A stretch of DNA of 40,255 nt from a virus. Of this stretch, positions 29,640-36,449 are shown one piece after another. The translations under genes were made by a program, and so were the position numbers. Where the stretch lies: the IMG/VR virus record IMGVR_UViG_3300027861_000069, positions 1 to 40,255 of that record; one strand, written 5' to 3'. The first letter of the stretch is position 1; each line of letters begins with the position of its first letter. Below the pieces are notes generated by a model that was not told where the DNA came from, made no database searches, and worked only from the letters and a program-made list of their open reading frames with translations.

Positions 29640-30125
29640 CTACACCTCCCTTTCTTCAGCTGCCTCAAGTCTTGGCATCCATTTTTTAACTGCGCCAATA
29701 TACCTATTTTTACTGGTAAATGCGTTGCGTTTTGGCATGGCTGCCATGACCTGTGATATGGTTTCCCACCTTTTGACAGTATACACAGTAACCCCATTTT
29801 TAACAACAAACTCTACTCGGTCAGCATCAATCAAATCAACATCTGATATGTAATCTCCATCTAATTCATCCGGCAGGTTCCACACCAGACTATAAGACAA
29901 AGATTTATCGTTAATAATGTCCTCATCAACTTCACCAACCCAAATCACAGCAACCCTCTTTGTTTTTGGCTCTTCATCCCTTGGCTCTGGCCAGTATTTT
30001 TTCTTCGTTTGCCAGTGCTGCTTATCAGACCCACAAATACTCTTAAATTGACATGGTGTATTACTATGTATAGCACAGGTGTTGCAAGTTTTTGTCTGCT
30101 CCTCTCCTCTTTCCGATTCTTCCAT
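29640..30125 (-). CDS. Unknown protein with Cys-rich N-terminus, paralogue of 24864-25265
   Basis: The 161-residue protein has an N-terminal knuckle (CNTCAIHSNTPCQFKSIC) likely to bind zinc or iron, a linker, then the shared domain: KTKRVAVIWVGEVDEDI, VDLIDADRVEFVV and a helical QVMAAMPKRNAF to KKWMPRLEAAEERE end. Its last codons contain the ribosome site of the next gene. Two full copies and one remnant of this domain exist in the genome. Function unknown; the metal motif is seen, its role is not. Confidence 0.7.
   Translation of the reverse strand: MEESERGEEQTKTCNTCAIHSNTPCQFKSICGSDKQHWQTKKKYWPEPRDEEPKTKRVAVIWVGEVDEDIINDKSLSYSLVWNLPDELDGDYISDVDLIDADRVEFVVKNGVTVYTVKRWETISQVMAAMPKRNAFTSKNRYIGAVKKWMPRLEAAEEREV
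29645..29688 (-). repeat. Direct repeat copy B: 3' end of intact paralogue
   Basis: Matches 29090-29133 with one mismatch. Here it is the in-frame C-terminus of the 29640-30125 gene and holds the GGGAGG ribosome site of the downstream gene, so the same 3'-end/ribosome-site module was duplicated. Confidence 0.8.
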
Positions 30126-30142
30126 TTTTCCGATCTCCTTTT

Positions 30143-30853
30143 TTAATGGATTATAATGTTTAAAATCTCAGCCTCTGGAGGCACTGAGTCAATAAAAACC
30201 TGCCTACTCACACCGGTACCTTTATTACCAGCGACATCAACAGCCTTGAGCATTAAAAAATACTCTCCATCTTCCATTTCATCAATATCAAGATAAAAAA
30301 CACCGCTCTCCCCTACCTGAGCCTGTCCTGTATCCTGCCACTCTCCCTCTACCCCCTTAAACCATAGCTCAGTCACAGAAACACCGCTGCCTACATCATG
30401 AGCCGACCATGCCACCTCTATGGTCCTGCTATCTATGACAATCTCGTGCTCACAAAAAAACTCATCGGAGAGCTCACCCTCTCCAGATATCACAGAGTCA
30501 ACACCTGCAATGGGTCCATCAAAGGCGCTCAAAGCAAAGTAATGTGTTTGGTCAGGTAGTCCATTAAGTCTGATATCTGTATAATCTTTGGGGATTGACG
30601 TGCCTGACAAGAATGCTGCGTTGAAAACCTTACCTCCTAGAGCATAACTCCTTGCAGAGGATCCAGGATCAGGAGCATAATAACCAGATGATAGACCGTA
30701 ATAAACATAATACCCTGCAAGGTCCGGTTCCTGATTCGGATCCCAGCTTAGAGTGACATCCATACCATATGCAGGACCATCAAACGCAAAGGCCCACAAG
30801 ATAAGGTACCAGATAGCAGACATTATCAATATTTTTATTATTAAGTATTTCAT
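30143..30853 (-). CDS. Secreted fibronectin type III-like protein
   Basis: The 236-residue protein begins with a basic, hydrophobic signal (MKYLIIKILIMSAIWYLILW, cleavage probably after AFA or AYG). The first domain (about 30-120) starts VTLSWDPNQEPDLAGYYVYY, a classic fibronectin type III opening, and includes HYFALSAFDG. A second domain (about 125-236) has VAWSAHDVGSGVSVTELWFK and YFLMLKAVDVAGNKGTG, Ig-like. It overlaps the nuclease gene by four bases. The opening is typical of exported proteins of Desulfobacterota and may have come from a host. An exported adhesin or superinfection-blocking factor is inference. Confidence 0.8.
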   Translation of the reverse strand: MKYLIIKILIMSAIWYLILWAFAFDGPAYGMDVTLSWDPNQEPDLAGYYVYYGLSSGYYAPDPGSSARSYALGGKVFNAAFLSGTSIPKDYTDIRLNGLPDQTHYFALSAFDGPIAGVDSVISGEGELSDEFFCEHEIVIDSRTIEVAWSAHDVGSGVSVTELWFKGVEGEWQDTGQAQVGESGVFYLDIDEMEDGEYFLMLKAVDVAGNKGTGVSRQVFIDSVPPEAEILNIIIH

Positions 30854-31233
30854 TTTTTCCCCTCCTGAATAATCTTATAAAAATCAAGTTTGGAATATTC
30901 CTTTACCCTTGGCTTCCATATCATCTGCTTACCACCACGTTTTTTTTTGACTTTACGCCAACCTATCAATACCAGCTCCCCCCCTGCCTCTATCCATTTT
31001 AGAGAAAACTCACTGGCCATGATCTTTTTATCATGCTCGCTGAATGCCTGACCGCATGATTGCACTCCTACCAACCGACCCTGCGCAATGGCAATAATAT
31101 CAATAATCCCGAATAAATCCTGCCTAATGCCAAATTTACCGCCATATTGGTTGAACCGCTCAACTATTCCGCACTCAAGCCCTTCAGCTCTTAAATATTC
31201 CAGGGTCCTGCTTGTATTTGATTTACCTGCCAT
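30850..31233 (-). CDS. PD-(D/E)XK-like phage nuclease
   Basis: A 127-residue protein with E25 (GIVERFNQYGG), R37-x-D39-LFG-x-x-D45 and VGVQSCG (Q58), followed by HDKKIM and LVLIGWRK. This resembles the small nuclease-fold proteins common in phage replication regions, with D45 and Q58 in the place of the usual D and E/Q-x-K, although Lys is absent after Q58. A Holliday-junction or structure-specific nuclease is likely; a restriction role is possible given the methyltransferase nearby. Its ATG overlaps the stop of the zinc-finger gene by one base. Confidence 0.7.
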   Translation of the reverse strand: MAGKSNTSRTLEYLRAEGLECGIVERFNQYGGKFGIRQDLFGIIDIIAIAQGRLVGVQSCGQAFSEHDKKIMASEFSLKWIEAGGELVLIGWRKVKKKRGGKQMIWKPRVKEYSKLDFYKIIQEGKK

Positions 31234-31733
31234 TATATATAAGCTCCTGATTGCTCTCCATAGGCATCATACATATCTGCGGTCCTACCTCTTAATTTTA
31301 CAAGACAATCGTTGCACCTGAACATATTAGGGTATGTCACTGGTGCCCCACATTTTATACATTTACGTCCTGTTTCGTTGCTTCCATTTTTCCTGTAAGA
31401 TTTATTAGCAGCACAATTCCTTTTTTTCCACTCTAGTTTCATCAACCTACGCTCGTCTTTTTTTTTGGCTATGCACTCTTTATCATAGCAAATCTCTCTG
31501 TTATGCGCTTTGTCCTGGAGTAAAAATGTTTGCCCGCAAAATTTACATTTGCGTTTAACCTGCAGCTTGTGTTTCTTGATAAACCTGCTCAACGGATACA
31601 CTGACATGCCTAAAAACTCTGCTGTAGTCTGTAAAGTCCCGAACTCAGCCCTTAGCTCATCAACCATTGTTACAGGATCCTTAAACCCATTTTTCTTTGC
31701 TAATCCTGGCCAGTCTATATTTCTACCCTTCAT
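31233..31733 (-). CDS. Helix-turn-helix protein with two zinc knuckles
   Basis: A 166-residue basic protein. Residues 20-58 look like an HTH (VDELRAEFGTLQTTAEFLGM, then SVYPLSRFIKKHKL). Zinc-type knuckles follow: C63-x2-C66 with C82-x4-C87, and C125-x2-C128 with C140-x2-C143. It should bind DNA. It lies between the methyltransferase and the nuclease, coupled to the latter by a one-base overlap. It could be a regulator or an endonuclease accessory; no catalytic residues are obvious. Confidence 0.75.
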   Translation of the reverse strand: MKGRNIDWPGLAKKNGFKDPVTMVDELRAEFGTLQTTAEFLGMSVYPLSRFIKKHKLQVKRKCKFCGQTFLLQDKAHNREICYDKECIAKKKDERRLMKLEWKKRNCAANKSYRKNGSNETGRKCIKCGAPVTYPNMFRCNDCLVKLRGRTADMYDAYGEQSGAYI

Positions 31734-31749
31734 TTTTTACCCTCATTTA

Positions 31750-32412
31750 TTATAAAAAACTTATTTGCCTTGTTTCTCTGTCTATGCGTTCACATGCCTC
31801 TTTGTAATGATCAGGATCAAGCTCACAGGCCGTTAAATTAAAACCCATATAGTGACATGCTATTGCTATTGATCCGCTGCCCATGTGGGTGTCAAGTATC
31901 TTGTCGCCTTCTTTGGCATAGTTACTAAGGAGCCATTTGTATAAGGCAACAGGTTTTTGTGTTGGGTGAATACGAATCTCTTTGTTTTTCATGTTACCCT
32001 GCAGCATTCCATGCCATCTAAACTTAAACATTCTAACTGCAGTTTTAAAAGAGGTATAAGCTAATTCACAATCTGCAAAATCTGTGCCCCCATTGTCTTT
32101 GTCCCAAACGATCCAACAAGGTGAATCAAATGGTATTTTAGATATGTAGTGGTTCGCACCCCATAATATTTGATTTTTTGAAACCCTTAATATTTGGCTT
32201 AAAACTTCGCCTGATACAGGATCCTTATCCCAACCTGAATAATGATAATCTTTAGCTTTAGCAAGCTTTGTTCTTGATTTTTGCCTCCTTTGATCTCCAC
32301 AATCAATCCCATAAGGAGGATCACAAATGCAAAGCTGATAATAGTTGTCTGGTGTTTGCCTTAACAGGTCCATACAGTCACAGTTTCTAATATCTAGCAG
32401 GTCAGTTTTCAC
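31750..32412 (-). CDS. DNA methyltransferase (DPPY, beta-type order)
   Basis: A 220-residue enzyme beginning with GTG 32410-32412 after GGAGGG. Motif IV DPPYG at 31-35 precedes motif I-like DTHMGSGS at 174-181, the beta-class order of N6-adenine or N4-cytosine methyltransferases. HPTQKP (149-154) and CELD (196-199) complete the AdoMet pocket. The target-recognition region (about 40-145) is short. It probably modifies phage DNA against host restriction or acts as an orphan regulator methylase. Recognition sequence cannot be read. No classical restriction gene adjoins it. Confidence 0.9.
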   Translation of the reverse strand: MKTDLLDIRNCDCMDLLRQTPDNYYQLCICDPPYGIDCGDQRRQKSRTKLAKAKDYHYSGWDKDPVSGEVLSQILRVSKNQILWGANHYISKIPFDSPCWIVWDKDNGGTDFADCELAYTSFKTAVRMFKFRWHGMLQGNMKNKEIRIHPTQKPVALYKWLLSNYAKEGDKILDTHMGSGSIAIACHYMGFNLTACELDPDHYKEACERIDRETRQISFL

Positions 32413-32553
32413 CTATTTACCCTCCTTTAAACACTTATCCTGATATTTTAAATAAGCTCTCCGCTCCAGCATATTAACATAATCCATTTCCAGGGCCCTA
32501 GCTTTACGCTTGAGATAGGCTATATATTCCTCTTGTGTCATTACTTGTTTCAT
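32413..32553 (-). CDS. 46-residue charged helical protein
   Basis: The frame MKQVMTQEEYIAYLKRKARA to LKEGK ends directly before the methyltransferase start and begins two bases after the helicase stop; GGAGG of the helicase end serves as its ribosome site. It is one long amphipathic, Lys/Arg/Glu-rich helix. Tight packing between two real genes supports translation. Function unknown. Confidence 0.7.
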   Translation of the reverse strand: MKQVMTQEEYIAYLKRKARALEMDYVNMLERRAYLKYQDKCLKEGK

Positions 32554-32555
32554 GG

Positions 32556-33869
32556 TTAACCTCCGAAACCTTTATTAAATATTGTCTTTTTCCCAGCCTT
32601 TGCAATATTAAAACTATCCTCATCTCCATGGGTAAATTCCTGGAAATTACCATTGAAATTAAGAAACTCTGAAAACCTGTCTGTGTCCTTACCCTTGGCG
32701 AGAAAGACCTCAACAGGATATTCGACAGGAAAAGAATCTGGAGTATGAATAAATAGGATATTATCAGCATTGTTCCGTATATCTCCGGACTCTTTAAGGT
32801 GCTTAAGCTCTGGCCTACCATCAAAACCTTTTGTAAGCTGAGATACTTCAATAACAGGTACATTAAGATCTTTTGCAAGCCCTGATATATCCCTTGATAT
32901 TTTGCTTATCTCAAGATGCCTAGACTGTGACCCTGGTTCTTCCATGTCCTGCAGAAAGTCAATAACAACCATTGATATTTTATTATCTAGGGCCATCTTG
33001 TGACAAAAAGATTCTATGTGTTTACACTGGCAAAATTTGGTATCATCAATTATTCTTAAATTACCACTTGCAAGATTATTGCATGCATCATAGATACGGC
33101 TTTCTTGACCATCTACATTTTTACGCTTAAGAGTTGTGAGTGGTATTTTTGATTTATGTGCAATCAGCCTTAAACCAATGGCCTTATCTGATGATTCGAG
33201 ACTAAAATACAAAACTAAACCATCGTATTTTTCTGCAACATGCATTGATATCTGAAAGCATAATGCAGATTTTCCCACACCCGACTCTGCTGCAATTACA
33301 TTAACGGTGCCATTCTCTAATCTAAAATGCATATCTATTTGCTCAATGCCAGTTGTGTAACCGTCCATGCCCTTACCATCTAAAATAGATTCAAGCATCC
33401 TATGGGCTAAATCTTTGGGATCATACTGGTTATTATACTCTGTCCTATGGCTGATCTCTGATAGGTCTTTTATATTTGGCTCTATTTCTTCTAGTTCATA
33501 ATTAGAAAAGCAGTGGTCCTGTATAGCCATGCATTGGATTATCATCTGTCTTTTCTTACTGCGATCCTTAAGGAGTTCAATAGCCCCCTTATAAGACCCT
33601 CTGGGATAAGTCATGCCAACCAATGATCCAATATATTCATCCCCACCAGCTAGATCATATTTACCTTTTTGTGACAGATAATCTTTTATATAAAAAAGGT
33701 CTACATTCTCAATATTACACATAGCCTCAAATATTAACTGGTGCCCTTCCCTGTAAAAATCTGATTGTGAGATAGATCCTGATATTATTTTTATCAAATC
33801 AGGGTTTGACATCATTATATGTAAAAGTCCCTGTTCTGCTTCTATGTCGTGGGGAGCTATTCTATTCAT
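32556..33869 (-). CDS. dnaB: Replicative DNA helicase (DnaB-like)
   Basis: A 437-residue hexameric-helicase type protein. The N-terminal primase/DnaC-binding domain starts PHDIEAEQGLLHIMMSNPD; the RecA-like core has Walker A ESGVGKS (195-201), the LYFSLESSDK segment (220-229), Walker B MVVIDFLQ (300-307) and the DnaB motif LKESGDIRNNAD (358-369). It unwinds the phage replication fork. The start overlaps the initiator gene by eight bases (33862-33869). Length is slightly below E. coli DnaB. Confidence in function is high. Confidence 0.93.
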   Translation of the reverse strand: MNRIAPHDIEAEQGLLHIMMSNPDLIKIISGSISQSDFYREGHQLIFEAMCNIENVDLFYIKDYLSQKGKYDLAGGDEYIGSLVGMTYPRGSYKGAIELLKDRSKKRQMIIQCMAIQDHCFSNYELEEIEPNIKDLSEISHRTEYNNQYDPKDLAHRMLESILDGKGMDGYTTGIEQIDMHFRLENGTVNVIAAESGVGKSALCFQISMHVAEKYDGLVLYFSLESSDKAIGLRLIAHKSKIPLTTLKRKNVDGQESRIYDACNNLASGNLRIIDDTKFCQCKHIESFCHKMALDNKISMVVIDFLQDMEEPGSQSRHLEISKISRDISGLAKDLNVPVIEVSQLTKGFDGRPELKHLKESGDIRNNADNILFIHTPDSFPVEYPVEVFLAKGKDTDRFSEFLNFNGNFQEFTHGDEDSFNIAKAGKKTIFNKGFGG

Positions 33870-34659
33870 GATAATTTCCTTCTATTATTTTTAAAAAATT
33901 AGAGTTTTTTACAAGCCAATCCAGTTTTAAAACAAAAGGTTTCCTTCCTTCTTGATTAACCCTTCCCATAAGAAAGTCGCTCTCCCTAATCCAATTAAAA
34001 AGCTTTACCCACCAGTCTATATTTTGCCTTTCTTCAGACCCGTTCCACCTGGCCCTTAAGTTTGATTGCCTTTCTTGACCCCATTCTCTTGGCTGAGGTA
34101 AATCAGGCATTTTTTCCGCCCAAAGGTTTACTATTTTCTGTTGAGGACATTTAGGTATTTTATTAGGTTGGATCACTATCTCTTCAAACAAGTCTTGCTG
34201 CTCTGGTGATTCGCTAGAATTACATATAATACTATTCTCTTCTTTCTTTTCTTTCTTGTTTGTGTCACTTGGTTGTTCCTTGCCTGTCACTTGCCTGTCA
34301 CCTTTGTTGTCACTTTTTTTATTCCCGTCTTGGTAAGTATCCCAATTTATTATTGAAATAAGGGTGTAATGGGTGTTCCTTTCGGTGTTCAAATTTTGCA
34401 TGTTTTCTAATTTTAATATTCGCTTCCAAACTGTTGATGGCGGCATTTTAAGAGCTTTACCTGCTGAAATCCTACCAAATATGAATTGTCCTGGATTAAT
34501 AAAAACCTCTGTTTCTGAACGTCCAGTTTTAACAGTAACCCATGCTTCTTTGTAATTTGCCTTCAGTAGACACCATAGCCAAACTTTTAAAAGCCCATCA
34601 TTGGCCCATGCTCTGCTCTCAAGTATTTTCCTATGAATTTTTATATAGCCTTCACTCAT
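33862..34659 (-). CDS. Replication initiator (phage O/DnaD-like)
   Basis: I start at ATG 34657-34659 (MSEGYIKIHRKILESRAWAN, 265 residues), the usual start of phage helix-turn-helix initiators; the longer frame has no site. Residues 1-110 look like a winged helix (LKVWLWCLLKANYKEAW, INPGQFIFGRIS, MPPSTVWKRILKLE). A Lys/Glu-rich linker follows, then a C-terminal helicase-loader-like region (WNGSEERQNIDWWVKLFNWI). Such proteins melt the origin and load DnaB, which is encoded next. The linker Lys repeats resemble origin-containing O genes, but iterons are not evident. A terminator-like structure sits just upstream. Confidence 0.8.
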   Translation of the reverse strand: MSEGYIKIHRKILESRAWANDGLLKVWLWCLLKANYKEAWVTVKTGRSETEVFINPGQFIFGRISAGKALKMPPSTVWKRILKLENMQNLNTERNTHYTLISIINWDTYQDGNKKSDNKGDRQVTGKEQPSDTNKKEKKEENSIICNSSESPEQQDLFEEIVIQPNKIPKCPQQKIVNLWAEKMPDLPQPREWGQERQSNLRARWNGSEERQNIDWWVKLFNWIRESDFLMGRVNQEGRKPFVLKLDWLVKNSNFLKIIEGNYHE

Positions 34660-34777
34660 TATAAGCCCATAAAAAAAAGAGCTTGGAAGTCTCAATCACC
34701 AGTTGGTTAGGTAGGTGATTCTGGCCCTTACGGGAGACAGCTTCCAAGCTCTTTGTGTATGTAATTTGTGTTTTCAT
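34652..34777 (-). CDS. Possible 41-residue leader peptide over the initiator attenuator
   Basis: ATG 34775-34777 opens a frame (MKTQITYTKSLEAVSRKG to LWAYNE) that runs through the whole terminator structure and overlaps the initiator start by eight bases. Upstream is AAAGGTTAGGGC, a modest ribosome site. If translated, ribosomes would melt the hairpin and couple to initiator translation. It could be a chance ORF; the evidence is its placement. Confidence 0.35.
   Translation of the reverse strand: MKTQITYTKSLEAVSRKGQNHLPNQLVIETSKLFFLWAYNE
34671..34754 (-). terminator. Branched intrinsic terminator/attenuator before replication initiator
   Basis: AAAGAGCTTGGAAG pairs with CTTCCAAGCTCTTT (34741-34754 with 34676-34689), 14 perfect pairs, followed by eight U residues (34678-34671). 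Inside are GTCTC/GAGAC, a CCC-GTAA-GGG tetraloop hairpin (34725-34734) and AATCACC/GGTGATT (34694-34720), giving a three-way junction. The U-tract ends 12 bases before the initiator ATG, so this is an attenuator in the initiator leader or a terminator of the upstream genes. Confidence 0.85.
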
Positions 34778-34807
34778 GCCCTAACCTTTATTTATTTGAG
34801 AGTGTCA

Positions 34808-34836
34808 ATACTAGCCTATTTAGGGCTGTGTGTCAA
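34808..34836 (-). promoter_or_regulatory. Promoter for initiator leader
   Basis: TTGACA (34836-34831), 17 bases, TAGTAT (34813-34808) on the minus strand. Transcription would start near 34801, giving a leader of about 140 bases that includes the leader ORF and attenuator. Confidence 0.6.
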
Positions 34837-35254
34837 TGGGTTTTGTTTGCATTTCTTTTTTCTGTTCTGCTGCCCATTTAAACCCTATTTCAATTAAAAA
34901 GTCTAAGTCTTGACCATAAAACCATTTAGTCCTATATCTAAACCAAGAAACACGCTCACCTGGATAACATGTAGGGGTTGAAACCTGTATAAGAAATCCA
35001 AGTTTTTCACTATCGATAAGACTATCAATAATGCATTCAATGTCAGGGTTTCCATTTTGGTATTCTTCTCTTATATGTTCTGGTAAATCATTACTAAAGC
35101 ATCGTGATATAACTTCAAAGTCTGTTTCTTCAAGAAACTCTCTCAGCTTATCAGGTATATTAATATTAGTTCTTGATAAACATCCTGCTAATAATATGAT
35201 ACTATCTATCCTTACTAACTCTTCATTAAACTTGTTAAACATATATCGATTCAT
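34820..35254 (-). CDS. Unknown protein ending in the shared KPIDTQP tail
   Basis: A 144-residue protein with helical N-terminal segments (EELVRIDSIILLAGCLSRTN, DKLREFLEETDFEVISRC) and an aromatic C-terminal half (RVSWFRYRTKWFYGQDLDFL). The final KPIDTQP is also the end of the neighbouring 35269 product. An AAAGGAGAATAGT ribosome site, repeated before several genes here, precedes the ATG. No function recognised. Confidence 0.65.
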   Translation of the reverse strand: MNRYMFNKFNEELVRIDSIILLAGCLSRTNINIPDKLREFLEETDFEVISRCFSNDLPEHIREEYQNGNPDIECIIDSLIDSEKLGFLIQVSTPTCYPGERVSWFRYRTKWFYGQDLDFLIEIGFKWAAEQKKEMQTKPIDTQP

Positions 35255-35268
35255 ACTATTCTCCTTTC

Positions 35269-35511
35269 TTAGGGCTGTGTGTCAATCTTTGGTTTAAAAC
35301 AATTACATGTTGCACCTGAGTTGTCATTGACCCAAATACCGTTTGACTTTGGAGGCCAACATGACCTCTTCAAAAAATATTGCATCGCCTCCGGCAGATC
35401 TGGCAGAGGGGGGATTTTATATGTGCATTCCCCAGGCAATGAATGTCTAGGATTACCATTAGGTGTTAAATACCATCTCGCAAAAATACAATTTTTACAT
35501 TTTTTCTCCAT
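35269..35511 (-). CDS. Cys-rich small protein
   Basis: An 80-residue protein with KKCKNCIFARWY, GECTYKIPP, KRSCWPP and ATCNCFKPK: six to seven Cys in a C-x2-C...C...C...C-x-C array that may bind zinc or an iron-sulfur cluster. It ends PKIDTQP, the shared tail of this gene group. Ribosome site AAAGGAGAAGGATAGC. The arrangement resembles small phage proteins with knuckle folds, function unknown. Confidence 0.7.
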   Translation of the reverse strand: MEKKCKNCIFARWYLTPNGNPRHSLPGECTYKIPPLPDLPEAMQYFLKRSCWPPKSNGIWVNDNSGATCNCFKPKIDTQP

Positions 35512-35563
35512 GCTATCCTTCTCCTTTCTTAAGGCTGTGTGTCAAATGGTTTAGTTATTTTTG

Positions 35564-35674
35564 TCAGCCGGAAATCCCGTGTAAAATCAATCCTATTGTA
35601 ATCAAAAATCCTGCTACAATAATAGCCTCTGGTGTTGAGTCAACTGTCTTTATCCATATTATAAATTCTTCCAT
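35564..35674 (-). CDS. 36-residue single-pass membrane protein
   Basis: The frame starts MEEFIIWIKTVDSTPEAIIV and has one hydrophobic helix (AIIVAGFLITIGLILHGI). The repeated AAAGGAGAAGGATAGC ribosome site precedes the ATG. After its stop, codons for TKPFDTQP-stop remain without an intact gene, a remnant of the repeated junction. Small size and strong site make translation plausible; function unknown. Confidence 0.6.
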   Translation of the reverse strand: MEEFIIWIKTVDSTPEAIIVAGFLITIGLILHGISG

Positions 35675-35691
35675 GCTATCCTTCTCCTTTC

Positions 35692-35955
35692 TTAAAAGCC
35701 CTTAAATTCTGGCAAATTATGATATTCTCCAGCCGTCATCTTCTTTTTTGTAATTAAATACGGATCTTCTGCGTATTTTAGCATTTCTGTTATATTGTTT
35801 AAATTTGCTTCGCAATATCCACTTTCAGGATCGTTAGGAAGCGACACAAACCAAACGTCAATCTCGGTTTCAAAGCAAGCAAGATGAAGTCCACCTTGTT
35901 GTACCCATTCTGGAGGAATCAGCTCTTGGCAGTGTGGGCATATTTGATTTATCAT
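35692..35955 (-). CDS. Small zinc-ribbon protein
   Basis: An 87-residue protein starting INQICPHCQELIPPEWVQQG, with a C-x2-C pair and a later HLACFE, suggesting a zinc knuckle. The second half ends in KMTAGEYHNLPEFKGF, a pattern (MTxxEYxxLPEF) I have seen in small phage proteins. It has the repeated AAAGGAGAAGGATAGT ribosome site. Function unknown; DNA or protein binding is likely. Confidence 0.7.
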   Translation of the reverse strand: MINQICPHCQELIPPEWVQQGGLHLACFETEIDVWFVSLPNDPESGYCEANLNNITEMLKYAEDPYLITKKKMTAGEYHNLPEFKGF

Positions 35956-36024
35956 ACTATCCTTCTCCTTTCTTAGGTCTGGGGGTTAAGTGGTTTTGTT
36001 CATTAAACATCTTACATATAAGTA

Positions 36025-36252
36025 TTACTCCACTCCTTTCATTCCTTTAACTTCCCGCTCCAGTTTTGCCAGGGCGTATCGTGTGTATGCTAACTCGTAG
36101 GCAATGTCTTCTGCGTTGTTGTTAAATTCGCATAGTTCCTCAGTTGCATCAGGCATATCGCCAGATTCAAAATAGTCTGATTCATCAAGGTAATCTTCGC
36201 GCCTAAAATTCACCATACTTCCACAACAATTACATTTCGCTCTATTTGACAT
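36025..36252 (-). CDS. Small zinc-binding protein
   Basis: A 75-residue protein with RAKCNCCGSMVNFRRED at the N-terminus (C-x-C-C or C-x2-C knuckle), an acidic middle and a C-terminal helix (AYELAYTRYALAKLEREVKG). Its start overlaps the upstream stop by one base (TAATG at 36250-36254), so it is coupled. Function unknown. Confidence 0.65.
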   Translation of the reverse strand: MSNRAKCNCCGSMVNFRREDYLDESDYFESGDMPDATEELCEFNNNAEDIAYELAYTRYALAKLEREVKGMKGVE

Positions 36253-36449
36253 TATTCAGCTCCTTTTATATACCATTTTTCTGTTTGGTTGATGTTGTAG
36301 ATACAGCTTAGCCAGGTAAATAGGGCTATTGCATCAGGTCGTGTTGGGTTTAAACTTATGTCAGATCTGAGTACGATCATGGTAAAAGTTAAAAGGTCCC
36401 ATATTGTCTGATCTTCGTCTTTAAATGAGTATTTAGTTTCTCTTAACAT
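36252..36449 (-). CDS. Small unknown protein between lysozyme and zinc protein
   Basis: A 65-residue protein with two hydrophobic-aromatic segments (TIWDLLTFTMIVLRSD, AIALFTWLSCIYNINQ) that may be helices of a soluble domain or weak membrane segments. It overlaps the lysozyme gene by seven bases. Its position behind a lysozyme would suit a holin or anti-holin, but the hydrophobicity is not convincing. Confidence 0.6.
   Translation of the reverse strand: MLRETKYSFKDEDQTIWDLLTFTMIVLRSDISLNPTRPDAIALFTWLSCIYNINQTEKWYIKGAE

Larger units (their letters stand above)
34820..35978 (-). repeat. Family of repeated gene-junction sequences
   Basis: Five junctions between small genes share sequence. On the minus strand the common unit is TTGACACACAGCCYTAAGAAA followed by GGAGAA(GGA)TAGYATG: full copies at 35252-35286 and 35509-35546, ribosome-site parts at 35672-35696 and 35953-35978, and the gene-end part at 34820-34840. 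The unit encodes the last residues (DTQP-stop) of one gene and the ribosome site and start of the next. Confidence 0.75.

Noticed and set aside
35252-35546. TTGACACACAG copies at 35281 and 35541 as promoters
   Set aside because: TTGACA arises from the DTQP-stop codons, and no -10 box lies at proper spacing in these copies. Only the copy at 34831-34836 has one.
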